A stretch of 64,000 nucleotides of DNA, from NCBI GenBank assembly GCA_037127255.1, contig JBANSL010000012.1, positions 24,872,615 through 24,936,614 on the forward strand. The letters are read 5' to 3'. The stretch is from Persicaria tinctoria (lineage: Eukaryota > Streptophyta > Magnoliopsida > Caryophyllales > Polygonaceae). Positions within the stretch are counted from its first letter, which is position 1. Each line of letters opens with the position of its first letter. The notes beneath the pieces were generated by a model, which saw only the letters and a program-made list of their open reading frames with translations, made no database searches and was not told where the DNA came from. A program made the position numbers and the translations under genes. Below, piece by piece: positions 1-11,220 of this stretch.

Positions 1-118
1 CCTCCGGCCTATTAGGTTCGGCGACCGGGCTGCGGTCAGCTAGGTACATGGGTCTACGGCACCCCCCGAGCAGACAGTCGACGATCTGCTCGCGTCTGCA
101 GAGCGCTTACAGCCGTCG

Positions 119-2303
119 ATGGGGACGCCCCCGGTCGACGAGAACGACATCTTCTGGACGGGTATGCCACCTTGGGATCCTTCCAGCGATGCGACGATGG
201 GGTTGCAGCCTTCCTTAGAGCCCCCCGAGGTTTTGAGTAGCTGCATCACAGAGGTAGTCGGTGGGCGACGGGCCAACATGGGTAGACCGCCTATTCGGGT
301 TCCACCGACAGTCCCGGAGGCTTCTACATCCGGCACACAGGAGCTCGAGCCTTCGACCTCCGCCACACCAGCGGCTGTCTCCTTGGGGTCTTAGATGATG
401 TGATCCCTGACGTCGTTGAGGAGGATCACGACGGTCAGGAGGGGCAGGCTCAGGGCCAGGGGAGCCCACAGGTAGAGCCCCAGCCCATCCCTGCGCAGGC
501 TACCGCACCGGCTGCGCAGGTCCACCCTTTATTGCCGCCGGGAGATCTGCTACTGTCTTACCGGCATCACCGGGCATACGAGGTGTGGAGAGATCCTACG
601 GTGGAGCTGCCGCTGCTGAAGTTCCACCACCGGGCGACTCACTTGGTGCCTTTCGATCCCTACATATTTGAGGGACCGGGGACCTGGGTCCAGGATCTGC
701 TCCCATCCGACGCCCCCCAGCTCAGGTCCCTCCATTAGCAGTGTGTGGACGAGTTCACCTGCACGGCCTTCTTGGAGCATTGGCACCCGGAGACCAGCTC
801 CTTCCACTTTCCATGAGGCGAGATGACCATCACGCTGCATGATGTTGCTTGTCTGATGGGACTTCGGATTGATGTCCAGTCCTGCACGTCACATCTGCCC
901 GCGGGAGCTCTTGTCCCCACCATCGCGCAGTACTAGCAGCTCACCCCTGCGACTCTGAAGTCGTACAGACACGCTGGCGGCACTCCAGTTACTGAGTTTA
1001 CTCGCCGGTGGCAGCAGAGACACGGGCCGCTCGTCGACCCCGCCCCCGCCGATGATCCAGAGGCCGCGGCTAATCCTGAGCAGATTCGGCTGCGCACGCA
1101 TGTGGGAGGGGGGCAGCCCCAGGATGACCCTGATGGTCGGCTGTTTCTGCACAGGACCTACACGGGCATCGCTCTCACCACGACTTTGTTTGTGGACAAG
1201 TCGCAGAGCCGAATCCCATGGAAAGTGTTGGGCCTTGTCTGGGACATCGCACGTACGGCCACCCTTGCATTGGCTGCTGGTGCCCTCGCATGCCTCTACA
1301 GGGGCCTAGGCGAGGCTACCCGCTCCGGCGCGAAGGGCATCGACAGCTGCACGCCGATCCTACAGGTACGAGACCGTTGAATTAGAGTTTTTAGTTTACA
1401 AATATTTCAATTATATGCTAACAAAATTCTTTTTTAATCCCAGGCTTGGATATGGGCATACTTCCGTCGCTTCCGAGGTGATTTCTCCAACGACCCGGCT
1501 AGGAAGGATGACCCTCGCTTCTACGCGAAGTTCATCGGTCCGAAGCAGCCAACGCGGATGAAGGACGACGCGAAGCTGACGAAGATGCGGGAGTTGCGGG
1601 ACGAGGTGGACCGTCTTACCGTCGCTGATGTATGTATTCGAGACTATATCTATATCACTTATAATTCTTAGCTGTGAATTACATCTGATTTGTTTAATTG
1701 TAGGTCGAGTGGATGCCTTTTGGGCGTGATCTGGACTTCGATGGCCAATACCGTCAGTCCACCTATCGGGGCACCATCACCTTTTTCGGGGAGGAGGAGC
1801 CGTATATGCCCGATAGGTGCCTCCGGCAGTTCGGACGGGTCCAGGGGATCCCGCAGGCCGTCATCGCGCCGATTCAGGTCTGCCGCGACACGACCCTAAA
1901 GAACTCGAAGTACAGCGCCATGTTCGCCCCGGGCGAGAACAGGTGGCAGGACCTGCAGGACGAGGGTCGCTTCTACAGGCTGGCCGATCACAGGCGCACC
2001 AGCGAGGATTACCAGGCCGGTGTCACTGCAGATTACTTGCCGTGGTACGCGTCGCAGAGCCGTTCGTACGTGCTGCCGACCACGCCACCCCATCCCGACC
2101 CGCCGGCGCCCGTCCACCCAATCGTCATGGACCCTTGGGTGGAAATCCCTCACCCTCCCGTCATCCGTCCGGCGCTGTTAGCCCGCATCCGTGAGGTCGA
2201 GGGCTACTTGAGGGCCCTGGCTGGCGACCCTCGCATTGAGGACCTATTGGACGAGGTGACAGATATTTTGGATCATGCTGTACGCCATCCACCTGGCCAG
2301 TGA
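119..2303 (+). pseudogene. Plant mobile domain (PMD) gene, decayed
   Basis: A three-exon coding remnant matching plant mobile domain proteins (aminotransferase-like, MAIN/MAIL1-type fold), which are often carried by transposons. Coding-like sequence starts with a low-complexity Pro/Ser stretch (119-394, frame 2) and moves to frame 1 from about 400, implying a frameshift. Exon ends fit GT-AG introns at 1366-1443 and 1630-1703, and the last exon ends at the TGA at 2301-2303. PMD hallmarks seen are the block around 'FHFP.GEMTITLHDVACLMGL' (about 802-865) and a downstream 'AWIWAYFRRFRGDF' block in exon 2. Frame 1 carries stops at 736 (TAG), 814 (TGA) and 934 (TAG), so no full protein can be made. 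It may be cargo of the same Mutator-type element as the next gene or a separate insertion; no boundary between them is visible. Confidence 0.75.
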
Positions 2304-2503
2304 TGTACTTTTGCAGTTTGTATGTTGATATTATACATTTATATTTCGGATTTTGTATCTATCTATATATTTCTATTAGACTCTTCTCATTTCTTCAGAG
2401 TCATATTGAACGTAAACATAAAAAACGAAAACGTTAATATGATAAGGTTGTCCGATAATGAAAACGTTAATATGATAAGGTTGCCCGATTGTGTCAAGAT
2501 TGG

Positions 2504-2658
2504 CTAGGGTTTAAGGGTTTTGGCTAGGGTTTAAGGGTTTTGGGTAGGGTTTAAGGGTAAGGAATTTGCACGTCCTTAAAGCGAACCACGTCCTTACCCT
2601 AAAACCCTAACCCTAGCCAAACCCTAAACCCTAGCACGTCCTTAAGGACGTGCTAGGG
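2504..2658. promoter_or_regulatory. Telo-box / ACGT-palindrome cluster upstream of the transposase
   Basis: This spacer between the PMD remnant and the transposase start holds several AAACCCTA-type boxes in both orientations (TAGGGTTTAAGGG on the left, CCCTAAACCCTAG on the right). It also holds a perfect 26-bp palindrome at 2631-2656 whose left arm is CTAGCACGTCCTT. Half-sites (GCACGTCCTTA, CCACGTCCTTA) lie at about 2567-2597. Telo-boxes and ACGT cores are known plant promoter motifs; use as the transposase promoter or as transposase-binding sites is inference from position. Confidence 0.5.
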
Positions 2659-2778
2659 TTCTGCTTACAAATCACGCAACAGTGTCTATTTAGAGCGATT
2701 GAGGATAGCTTGGTTCCGCACTCCAAAACAAAGTCCGACTTCTTACAATTAAAGCGAAGGAGGATATTTGGAATCGTT

Positions 2779-5628
2779 ATGGCCGAACCACAAAGCAATC
2801 CTCGTGTCCAATTATCTCAGGTACGTATAGGTTTCGTAGAGTCAACATATTTCGTATTCGTTCCGTTTTGTTCATATTTTCAATTATGTGAATACAGTTT
2901 CGAGACTTTACGTCTGAGTTCTCGGACCCAATGGTTTGGAATGACCGTGACGAAATGGTTACGCATTTCAAGGACTTGGGTCGGAGACACTGCATGATTT
3001 TAGTAATCAAGCGGTCTTGGACGGGGGCGTCGAATTGTCCAGGCGGGGTTCTCCTTGCCTGCGAGCAGTTTGGGGAGTACCGACCACACGAGAGGAAGCT
3101 CCGGAGCACACAGACGAAGATAAGTGGTTGTCCATTCTCTCTACAAGGACACGAAGCTCCTCCGGGTCAGTGGCGCATGACGGTAACCCATGGTGTTCAT
3201 AACCACGGGCTTTCCACGAGCTTGAAGGGTCACACCATCGCCGGTCAGATGGTAGAGGGGGAAAAGAAGATGGCGAGGTGGATGAAGGAAGTTGACACTC
3301 CTCCAAAAACCATTGGGTACGGATTGAGGCAGTTGGATGATACCAGCGTCACGTCAAGGAAGAGCCTTACCAACACGCTCGTCATGATGGTCGCCGAAGA
3401 AAGAGGTAGTCGGACGATGACCCAGGATACCTTGCACCATCTGCGGGAAAGAAGGTACTACTACGACTTCAGACGACATCCGGATGACGACAACGTCTTG
3501 AGCGACCTCTTCCTCGCGCATCCCGACGGGATACGCCTTCTCCGAAGGTTCCATTACGTCATCATAATGGACAGCACGTACAAAACAAATGCGTAGGTCA
3601 CTTAATTACGATTACATTATTGCACATATAGCCAATTATAAAGTATTTTATATGTAACATATTTACACCTGCAGATATGGGATTCCTTTGTGCGAGGTGG
3701 TCGGGCTCACACCCTCAGGCAATACTTACTGCATCGCCTATGCCTTCATGTCGCAAGAGAACGAAGACACATACGCCTGGGTGTTGCGACAGCTTCAGAT
3801 CTTGCTTGGGAGCGTTCAGCCTCAAGCTATCATGACTGATCGAGAGCTAGGTCTCTTGGCGGCGCTGAATGTTGTCTTCCCTGACGTCCAGCATCTCATT
3901 TGTTGGTTACACGTGACGAGAAGATGCGAAGAAGCAGCTCTGAAGATCACGAAGAATTTAAACCACGCTGGCATCTTTAAGGGCAACTGTTGGGGGCTGT
4001 TCGAATCGAGGTCGGAGGAATCATTCAACCAACGTCGTCGGGCGCGACGAGCTTATTGGCACCCATTCCCAGGTGTGGTGGCGTATTTAGAGTCGGTTTG
4101 GCTTCCATACAGCAGGAGCATAGTTCGGTGCTACGTAGATAATGTCTTCCATCTCGGCACCCGTACGACAAACAGGTACAACCTTACTTCATATCTCCCA
4201 TTACAATATGATATAATATCGAATATTTAGTGGTATGCACTTCAATGTGTACAGAGTTGAGGGTCAACACAAGGTTCTGAAGGAGGCACTTCACTCATCG
4301 ACTGGTGACTTCCGCATCGTGATCGATGCAATCCATAGAGTCAATGATTGTCAACTGCATGAGCTGCAAACTGCTTTGGAGATCGACCGATTCAAATGGC
4401 CAACAACGGCGTATAAAGTCAACCTTTTCGATGAGGTAAAGACTTTAATCTCCAAAAAGTGCTTCGATTATCTGTACAAGATGTGGCAGGACGTCGTGAA
4501 CCAAAAGGTTCCTCCGGTATGCACGGACCGACATTGGAGGGTTTGTTACGGGATCCCTTGTGTCCATGAGATTCAGGCATATGTCAACTCCGGCACTCCG
4601 ATACCCGCCGAGGACATCCACCCGTTCTGGATGGATTTGACATGGACTGACCTCGACGACACCCCACTGCCGTATGAGCTGTCATCTTCATACACGGCTT
4701 CCAACGATGTATGCGAGGATGAGCTACACCCACCCTCATCAGCAAGCGTCCGAAGGAAGGGGAGGCCTCGGGGGTCGAGGAATGCCTGCAGAACCAACCC
4801 GTTGCCATACGAGGAGGTAAGGGAAAGGTTTGAGAGAGAAGAAGCGCGTGCTGCTCGAAATGCTGCTCGGCCTCGTCCACAAGCGACCTCAGCTCGACGT
4901 GGACGTGATGATGTGTTCGGAGGGTTCAACTGGGGTCGAAACAACGTTGATCCCTTCATGCTTGGTCATATTGAGACGGTGAGGGACACTGTTGGAGATG
5001 GTCATTGTGGCTACCGTGCTTTGGCGGCTTTGACATCACCGATCGGCGAGACTGCTTTCCCGAAACTCAAAACGTTACTATGCAATCACTTGGAGGATCA
5101 CGCCAATCTGTATGCCGGTTGTTATACAGGAGAGTACCCATTCCAGCAGTTCGTCGACTACCAGAGATGTGCCGGAGCCACACATGGTGATAGGAGACGA
5201 TGGATAGAGCTTCCAATCATGGGTTTAGTATTTGCGACTGTATATCAGATTCCTCTCGTCGTCCTAGCTTGGCATCATCCGTTCACATGTCTCCCCATGA
5301 TCTCGCCGGCATCTACTAACAACCCTCCCCAATCAACAACTCTTGGTGTAGCCTGCATCGGAAACCAAGACCATTTTGCCGCGGTACAACTTCAAACGTC
5401 TTTTTTATTACCTATTCATGATTTTTATACATATGTCAATACTCTAACTCTAAATTTTTGTTCTCATAGATCTGGTTGCGTCCTAACGCTCCTCTTCCGC
5501 CGCCCCCACTAGAATGGGTCGAACATCATCATCCGAGCGTCGAAGGATGGGATGCTCCGTTTCAAGCTCAGATTGAGAGATTTAGAGCCTTGCGTGCCGA
5601 TGCCGACCGTCATTTACTATTTTCCTAG
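2779..5628 (+). CDS. Mutator/FAR1-like transposase with C-terminal OTU protease domain
   Basis: Exons by GT-AG joins: 2779-2820, 2898-3592, 3675-4175, 4255-5383, 5470-5628. They sum to 2526 nt (842 codons including the stop) with no internal stop. The start is the ATG of MAEPQ, just after the telo-box cluster. Domain order: FAR1-type zinc-binding region (residues about 50-150, Cys residues then 'HGVHNHGL'); MULE DDE transposase with Asp in 'IIMDSTYKTN', Asp in 'IMTDRELGLL' and a candidate Glu in 'GLFESRSEES'; a SWIM-like 'CTDRHWRVCYGIPCVHEI' (degenerate); an AT-hook-like 'RKGRPRGS'; then an OTU domain with 'DGHCGYR' (Asp and Cys) and 'GNQDHFAA' (catalytic His). Expected role: nuclear cut-and-paste transposition, with a linked deubiquitinase-like activity inferred from the OTU triad. 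Expression is unproven and exon 1 is only 14 codons. Confidence 0.8.
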
Positions 5629-5805
5629 ATTGTATTCCACAACTTTATTAAACTTATGAATGTAAACCTTTTTTTCCGTTCCTTGTAACGTTATTCGCAT
5701 ATTATCCGGATGAAAACCTTAACAATTCTTGTGTTCTGTTTAATTTGACCCTAAATCCTTCAAATCCACTAGCTAAACACTTCAATTTTATCAATTAACA
5801 TTACA

Positions 5806-5990
5806 AAACCTAAACCCTAACCCTAAACCCTAAACCCTAAACGCAAAACCCTAACTAGGGTTTGCACGTCCTTAACAACGTGCAAGCCCTGCACGTCCTT
5901 AAGGACATGCAATGGTTAAATAGTGGACGTGCAAGTCTGGGGACTTGCACGTTCTTAAGGACGTGCTTGCACGTTCTTAAGGACGTGCAA
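5806..5990. repeat. Telomere-like CCCTAAA run plus four ACGT palindromes
   Basis: Downstream of the transposase lies a short CCCTAAACCCTAA-type run (about 5815-5855). It is followed by four copies of the palindrome built from GCACGTCCTT and AAGGACGTGC, at 5864-5883, 5891-5910, 5947-5966 and 5969-5988, each with one or two mismatches. The same motifs occur 5' of the gene at 2504-2658, so they bracket the transposase. The CCCTAAA run is too short and degenerate to be a telomere. Confidence 0.7.
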
Positions 5991-6000
5991 ATCCTTAATC

Positions 6001-6412
6001 CGGATTTGCGATGTATATAGTGGCACCCTTGAAAATTTTAGGGAAAGCTTCACATTTATCAAATAATCTCTCAGTTAATTAAAATTTATTTTGATCAGGT
6101 AATAATTCGATGGCCAGACAGACCTGACTCATCGAGAAGCTGATAGAGTTGGCAGACGACGAACCGTCAAACATACAATCATAATAATAAAATGGTGCAA
6201 CACAAAGATGGCAAACAAACAGTCACTAGAAAAACAGACGAGTCTAATCCATAAAAGCTAAGGACAACGAAGACAAAACGGAGCCAAGCGCCATCAAGAA
6301 ATAACATCGCTGGCCAACGATACATCAGGAGTCCCCTGTGGGCAATGAAGACGAACCTCCGAGGAAATTCCCGAAATACGGAGTCACCATGATGCACATG
6401 GTAGAGATATAC
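6001..6412. other. Unclassified sequence left of the CACTA-like element
   Basis: About 400 bp with no supported gene. It probably continues at 10197 on the other side of the CACTA-like insertion: TAC at 6410-6412 equals TAC at 10197-10199. A possible TIR of the upstream Mutator element could lie here, but I cannot define one. Confidence 0.35.
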
Positions 6413-6848
6413 CCTTCAACGGCGTTTGAAAAACGCCATAGAAACCTTACCATGGCGTTTTTAAACGCCATGCCTCAACGCCGTTGAAGGTGACGCCATG
6501 CTTTGAACCACTATTTTATGGCGTTTCTGAAAACGCCGTAGAAAATGTTATCAATGGCGTTTTATAAACGTCATGCTTTGTTTGGAAAATCCTAGAAAGT
6601 AATAGAATCCATGACGTTTTTCAAACGCCATGAAATTCTATTTATTTTTAAAAAAAATATAAAATTACAAAAGTACATTCATCGAAACCAAGATTTTATT
6701 TATTTATTAGGCTCTCAAAGCCAAAACCTTAGTTCTATTTTACTGCCACAAAAATAATGTACATATTTGTCATACATTACATTCAACATTTAAACATTGC
6801 TTGTAGGAGCCTAGTCCCTCCTGATATGTTGCTCCCTTGTCTACATTG

Positions 6849-7158
6849 TCATTCACAGAACAGTCTTGCAAAACCAAAACGAGTTGCAATTTGCTGAACA
6901 AATCCTTGTATTAATTCCTGCACGCAAATAGTTTATTTCAGTCGATCATGCAAAATCCTCAATTATTTGCACAGAATACCATAGGTTTGATGAATTCTGA
7001 TACTCGAACACAAGACTATGTGATGCATCCCTCTTTAAAGATAACAAGTACGTAGTAAATTAAGATCATGACCTACCTCTGAACTAACATCATTCTCTGC
7101 CCATTGTCTTGTAGCGATGTTCACATGAAGCATTGTTTTCCCTGCTGGACTCTGATAA
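6849..7158 (-). pseudogene. Captured SEC23-like (COPII coat) gene fragment
   Basis: Two minus-strand exons joined by a GT-AG intron: 7077-7158 (...SYQSPAGKTMLHVNIATRQW...) and 6849-6917, which ends in a stop (ELIQGFVQQIATRFGFARLF...). The order 'YQsP.G.t.L.V...tRqW....vSsEEL.qGF.Qq.A' follows the SEC23 region 'YQ.P.G..RLRVTT.TRRWVD...S.EELVQGFDQE.AA'. SEC23 is the GTPase-activating subunit of the COPII inner coat; here only about 49 codons remain and the end diverges. It lies inside the CACTA-like element, so transduplication is the simplest explanation. The assignment rests on remembered family motifs and is moderate. Confidence 0.5.
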
Positions 7159-7159
7159 C

Positions 7160-9940
7160 TATGACAATATACACATACTATTGAGAATGAATCTAACAGC
7201 TAACTTAAGAACAGAGCACACAAAAGGAGGTAGTAACTGAAGCATGTTACAACTAGCTAAATTTCATTTTTCTACTTCCTTTCTGGTGAAATATTTACTT
7301 GCAATATTCTCACCTTATAGACATTGTCAAGCATATCGGAGATATGAGTTTATCCATTAAGAATTGAAAGTATAAACATATCGGAGATACGAGTTTATAG
7401 ATGATAATTTACTTAGTTACCATAAACCATTCAGATTTGTAGAATGTAGCTAGGTTTAAATTTGAAATCCATCTCAAAACACAAATATTGATCCAAGTTA
7501 CCAGGAAACAATCAAACCATTTACGAGACGAACAAGCTATTTGTTTCCAGTTTCCACCTTATACAAAGATGCGTGCTTTCAAAAACAACGTGTTCAACAT
7601 GGACACATAAGATGTGTTATAGAGAATAAAATGGACATAAACTATGGAAGTCAGGTAATGTAGGAAAATAAAATTTTGTCTCTGAAAAATGGATGTAGGC
7701 AGGAAAGAAAATGGAGGCAATAAAGGAATCGAATAGGTATAAGAGGAGGTAATTTGTATAAACACTTCATATTCCAGAAAAGATCAGAATCATTCAGTCT
7801 GTTTTCTAAAAATCCAAAGTAATGTGATTAATATAGATAAATGGATTATAAATCTAAAGCACTTGCATCAAAGACAGCATTTCATACCTTAAGTTCACAA
7901 CTTTTACAGGATGCAGGTGGGTGTTGGACTACAGCAATGCAAATACATCATCCGTCATGAGGTTAATAATAAAACCTAGCATTGTAACCATAAATGAGGT
8001 TAATAATAAAATCTAAAGCACTTACATATGTACAATTTCTTACAATGTCTAACAACCCTGTAGAATTAAAGCACGACGAATTAGCTATAGAAGATAAACT
8101 TAATAATAAAACCTAGCATTGTAACCATAAATGGTTTTATTTAGCAAAAGATCACAAGAGTGGCACCTATAATCAATTTCATCAAGTACCTCTTGACTGC
8201 TAGTATGATATGCAGTTTCCTTTGGATTTCTTTTTTGCCTGACAAAAGATCTGTCCTTAATGTCATGAGGTTGAGTTAATATATCACCAAAAAAAAGAAT
8301 TAATCGCTTATATTGTGATGTACGTACTAAGAACTACTGAATAAGATAAACAACGTATCACCTCACAATATCCAATTTGAAAACATCTTTCCAGCTGACT
8401 GGAGGGTTTAATTTGTATATAAGAATGCAACCTTCCAGTACGATCAATTGAATACGTTCTAACCATATTATGTACTAAAACTTGTTGAAACTTTGTGGCT
8501 ACGTCTAAAGAACCAATGAGAAAGATGAAACTTAAACTAGTTAATCAAATGATAATGCCACGAGAAAAGACAGTATGGTAAAAAAAAAATTTAACATTTT
8601 AATATATAAAGCAAGCATAAATAGGAAAGGTACATTAAGGTCTAAAATACTAGATAGCGAGGTATCTAATTCTCAGCATGTTTTCATAGACAAAATCTAA
8701 ATATTTGGAATATCGTGAACAACAAAGATCAAAACCACGCTAAACCTTAATACCTTTTCTCTAAATTCCTAATCATTCAATTGAGATAAAAATCGAATGG
8801 AGAACCCTAATCATTCAATTGAGCTACAGATTGAATGGACAATTGTAGGATGCATGTGAGAGACAGGGAGATGAGATACCTCAAGAGCTTCAAGCTAGAG
8901 CTTCTTTTGGATGAGTTCAGATAAGGTTTCAGTGACAATACTAGCCCAAGCAACGGCGCTGAACGTAGGATCTTCTTCTTCAAATTCTTCAAGGGAGTTC
9001 TATGAAACTCTATCAAAAAGAGGTTTCAAGAGCTTTGGCGTGTAAGCTGAAGTCACAAAATTAACCATAATCATATGCTATTGTGTGAGAGCTAAATTAA
9101 TGGACATCATATTGGGAAAAAAAACCTGCCTGTTCTTAGAATGCGATGATTCAGAAATCCAAACTGAGAATGAACAATTAAAGGTCCCAGCACCCAAATT
9201 TGAACACTAGTTCTAGTTAACCACGAAATTGAAACAACAAGCTCAATTCCTAGTTGCTCAGAGAGGGAGAAGTGACAAGCTAAAATCTTAACGAAACCCC
9301 CAAATTTGAACAATAAGGTCGTTTCCGTCAGCGGTATAAGGAGATGCGACGACTTACCTGAGATTGAAGCGAGAAGGCGTTGGATACGACTACCAAAACT
9401 TTGAATTCGAACAAGGAGAGACCCTTGGGGAGAAGATATCGAGAAGGATTGGACGCCGGAGGAGACCTTGAAAGAACATATCTGTGATATAGGGTTTTAG
9501 GGTTGAAAAAACAAATCTGCGATTTTGAGAGAGGAGGCCGCCGGCGAAGAGGAGTCTCTGACTGCGTAAGACGAGGCTGGCAAAGAGGAGGTCGGTGGCT
9601 GCGCAACGCCGTGGACAACACCTGAGTAGATCTCGTGTGTGGTCTGGTGGAGTTCCTGGAATACGAGGGCCTCCTGGCTTCACTGCAACAATTGAGAAGG
9701 GTGAGGTTTCTAATTCAGAAAGGGAAAGGCAGCGTCGATAGAGGGAGAATGAGAGGGGGCGGTGAGCAGGTTTCATCGGAACTCCATGGAAAACACCTGG
9801 GGTTCAATGGAATTAGATGAATAAGAAATAACGCTTGAAATTTGGGTTAAAACCCCTTTTTTGGGTTGGGTGGTGGGTTACTGGGTTTTGCCGCTTCAAA
9901 TTTCAGGCGAAATTTTTTGGGGAAATTTCCCCCTTATTTT
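7160..9940. other. CACTA-like element interior, otherwise unassigned
   Basis: AT-rich, with scattered short minus-strand reading frames and no recognisable domain. A GA-rich tract at 9330-9780 (CT-rich on the minus strand) resembles a transcribed leader of the captured minus-strand gene. The two minus-strand frames there (9328-9621 and 9390-9776) have no family resemblance and are probably not proteins. Confidence 0.4.
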
Positions 9941-10196
9941 CTGGCGTTTCAGAAAACGCTATTAATTTTAAGGCGTTGATAAAACGTCATAAAATAGAGG
10001 TGTATATTTTTATTACTACTTTTATGGCGTTTTCAAACGCCATAGATTTTACGGCGTTTATAAAACGCTATAAATAGTTTGCGTTAAAAATATTTATGAC
10101 ATTTTTGTATATAAACGTCATAATATGTATCTTTAATGACATTTTAAGATAAACGTCATCTTTGTAATGTCATTGATAACCATGTATGTACTAGTG

Positions 10197-11220
10197 TACA
10201 TCGCCACAACCCCAGCCAGACCCGACACTAGACGCACGTGCCCCAACTCATATCAGAACCGCCAAGAACAACCAGAACAACTGCCGTAGACCACCCTCGT
10301 AGAGAGTGCACCTACAAGCCCTTTCGGGAATCTGTCAATACCCTTTTGGGATTTAGACTACCCTTTCGGATGAGTTTACACCATATAAATATATAAATAA
10401 AAGAATTACCCACTTTATTTATATATTTATAATTTTTCTTTTCTTTTTGCCAACAACTCCGAGCCCTGTACACAATAATAAAACAAGTTTCTCTCTTATT
10501 TTTTCCCCCTCATCTCGGGCTCCTTTGAGTCCAAGAGAATGATCCTTGAGGCCAAAGCACAATTACGGGCCCAGGTCTTTCAAAATCGGGCCACTATTAA
10601 GTTCGAAGAGAAGCCAAAGCAACAAGTGACACCATCGACCAAGCAGAAATCAGAGCCGAGCCAACGGAGGGGGTGACACCAGCAAAGGGGTTCAGGCACC
10701 AGCAAGAAGACGACACTGGCAAGGGAAGACAGGTCGGGCGTCGGCCAAGAGGGGGGGGGGGAGTCGAGGGACAACAGGAGCGTAGCGACACCAGCCCCGC
10801 TGAGGCGACGCGAGCAGTTAGAGACCCAGATCGGAGAGAGACATGGCGGAGCTCCAACGAGAGAGCGAAGCTACAGGACTCCCAGATCGGAGATGAGACT
10901 AAAGTAGAGGAGAGGGGAGACAAACTCCGGCAAGCATCAGTCCGATGTTTTCCATACGAGTCAGCGACACACTACCAGAAGCAGGAGGATGAGGATGCTT
11001 CGATAGCCACGGAATGTCGAGACCACAAATTGACAACCAAGATGGATAGAATGAGAGGGATTCAAGATCAGCCTAAAATAAGGCTGATTGGGGCACTGGG
11101 AAAGTGAATTGAGGATGATCGATCCAAAATAAGGGTTTGTCCCAAATTGGGGTTTTTCCAAATTGAGGGTTTACAAAGTAGAGGATTTCACAAGAGAGTT
11201 TCTCTCTCTCCGTTTTTCTT
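10197..11220. other. Unclassified flank with an unidentified 144-codon frame
   Basis: Continues the sequence interrupted by the CACTA-like element. A plus-strand frame at 10673-11107 is rich in charged residues (Arg, Glu, Asp, Gln) and crosses a G run at 10750-10759. I recognise no domain in it and would not call it a gene. Confidence 0.3.

Larger units (their letters stand above)
6413..10196. mobile_element. CACTA-like non-autonomous DNA transposon
   Basis: The right end read on the minus strand begins CACTAGTACATACATGG, and TAC flanks both proposed ends (6410-6412 and 10197-10199), matching the 3-bp duplication of CACTA elements. Both subterminal zones are packed with inverted motifs of the form ATGGCGTTT..AAACGCCAT (6420-6635 and 9940-10160), typical CACTA subterminal repeats. 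The left end does not show CACTA and may be eroded. No transposase is present. The interior is gene-like on the minus strand (see the SEC23-like fragment) with a GA-rich stretch near 9330-9780 resembling a 5' leader. Confidence 0.6.

Noticed and set aside
2504..2640. CCCTAAA-like runs as telomere or interstitial telomere
   Set aside because: Only a few imperfect units mixed with other sequence; better described as telo-box motifs. The same holds for 5806-5860.
4573..4959. Minus-strand frames of 98 and 128 codons
   Set aside because: Antisense to the transposase exon with AT-hook and OTU domain, which has strong coding evidence.
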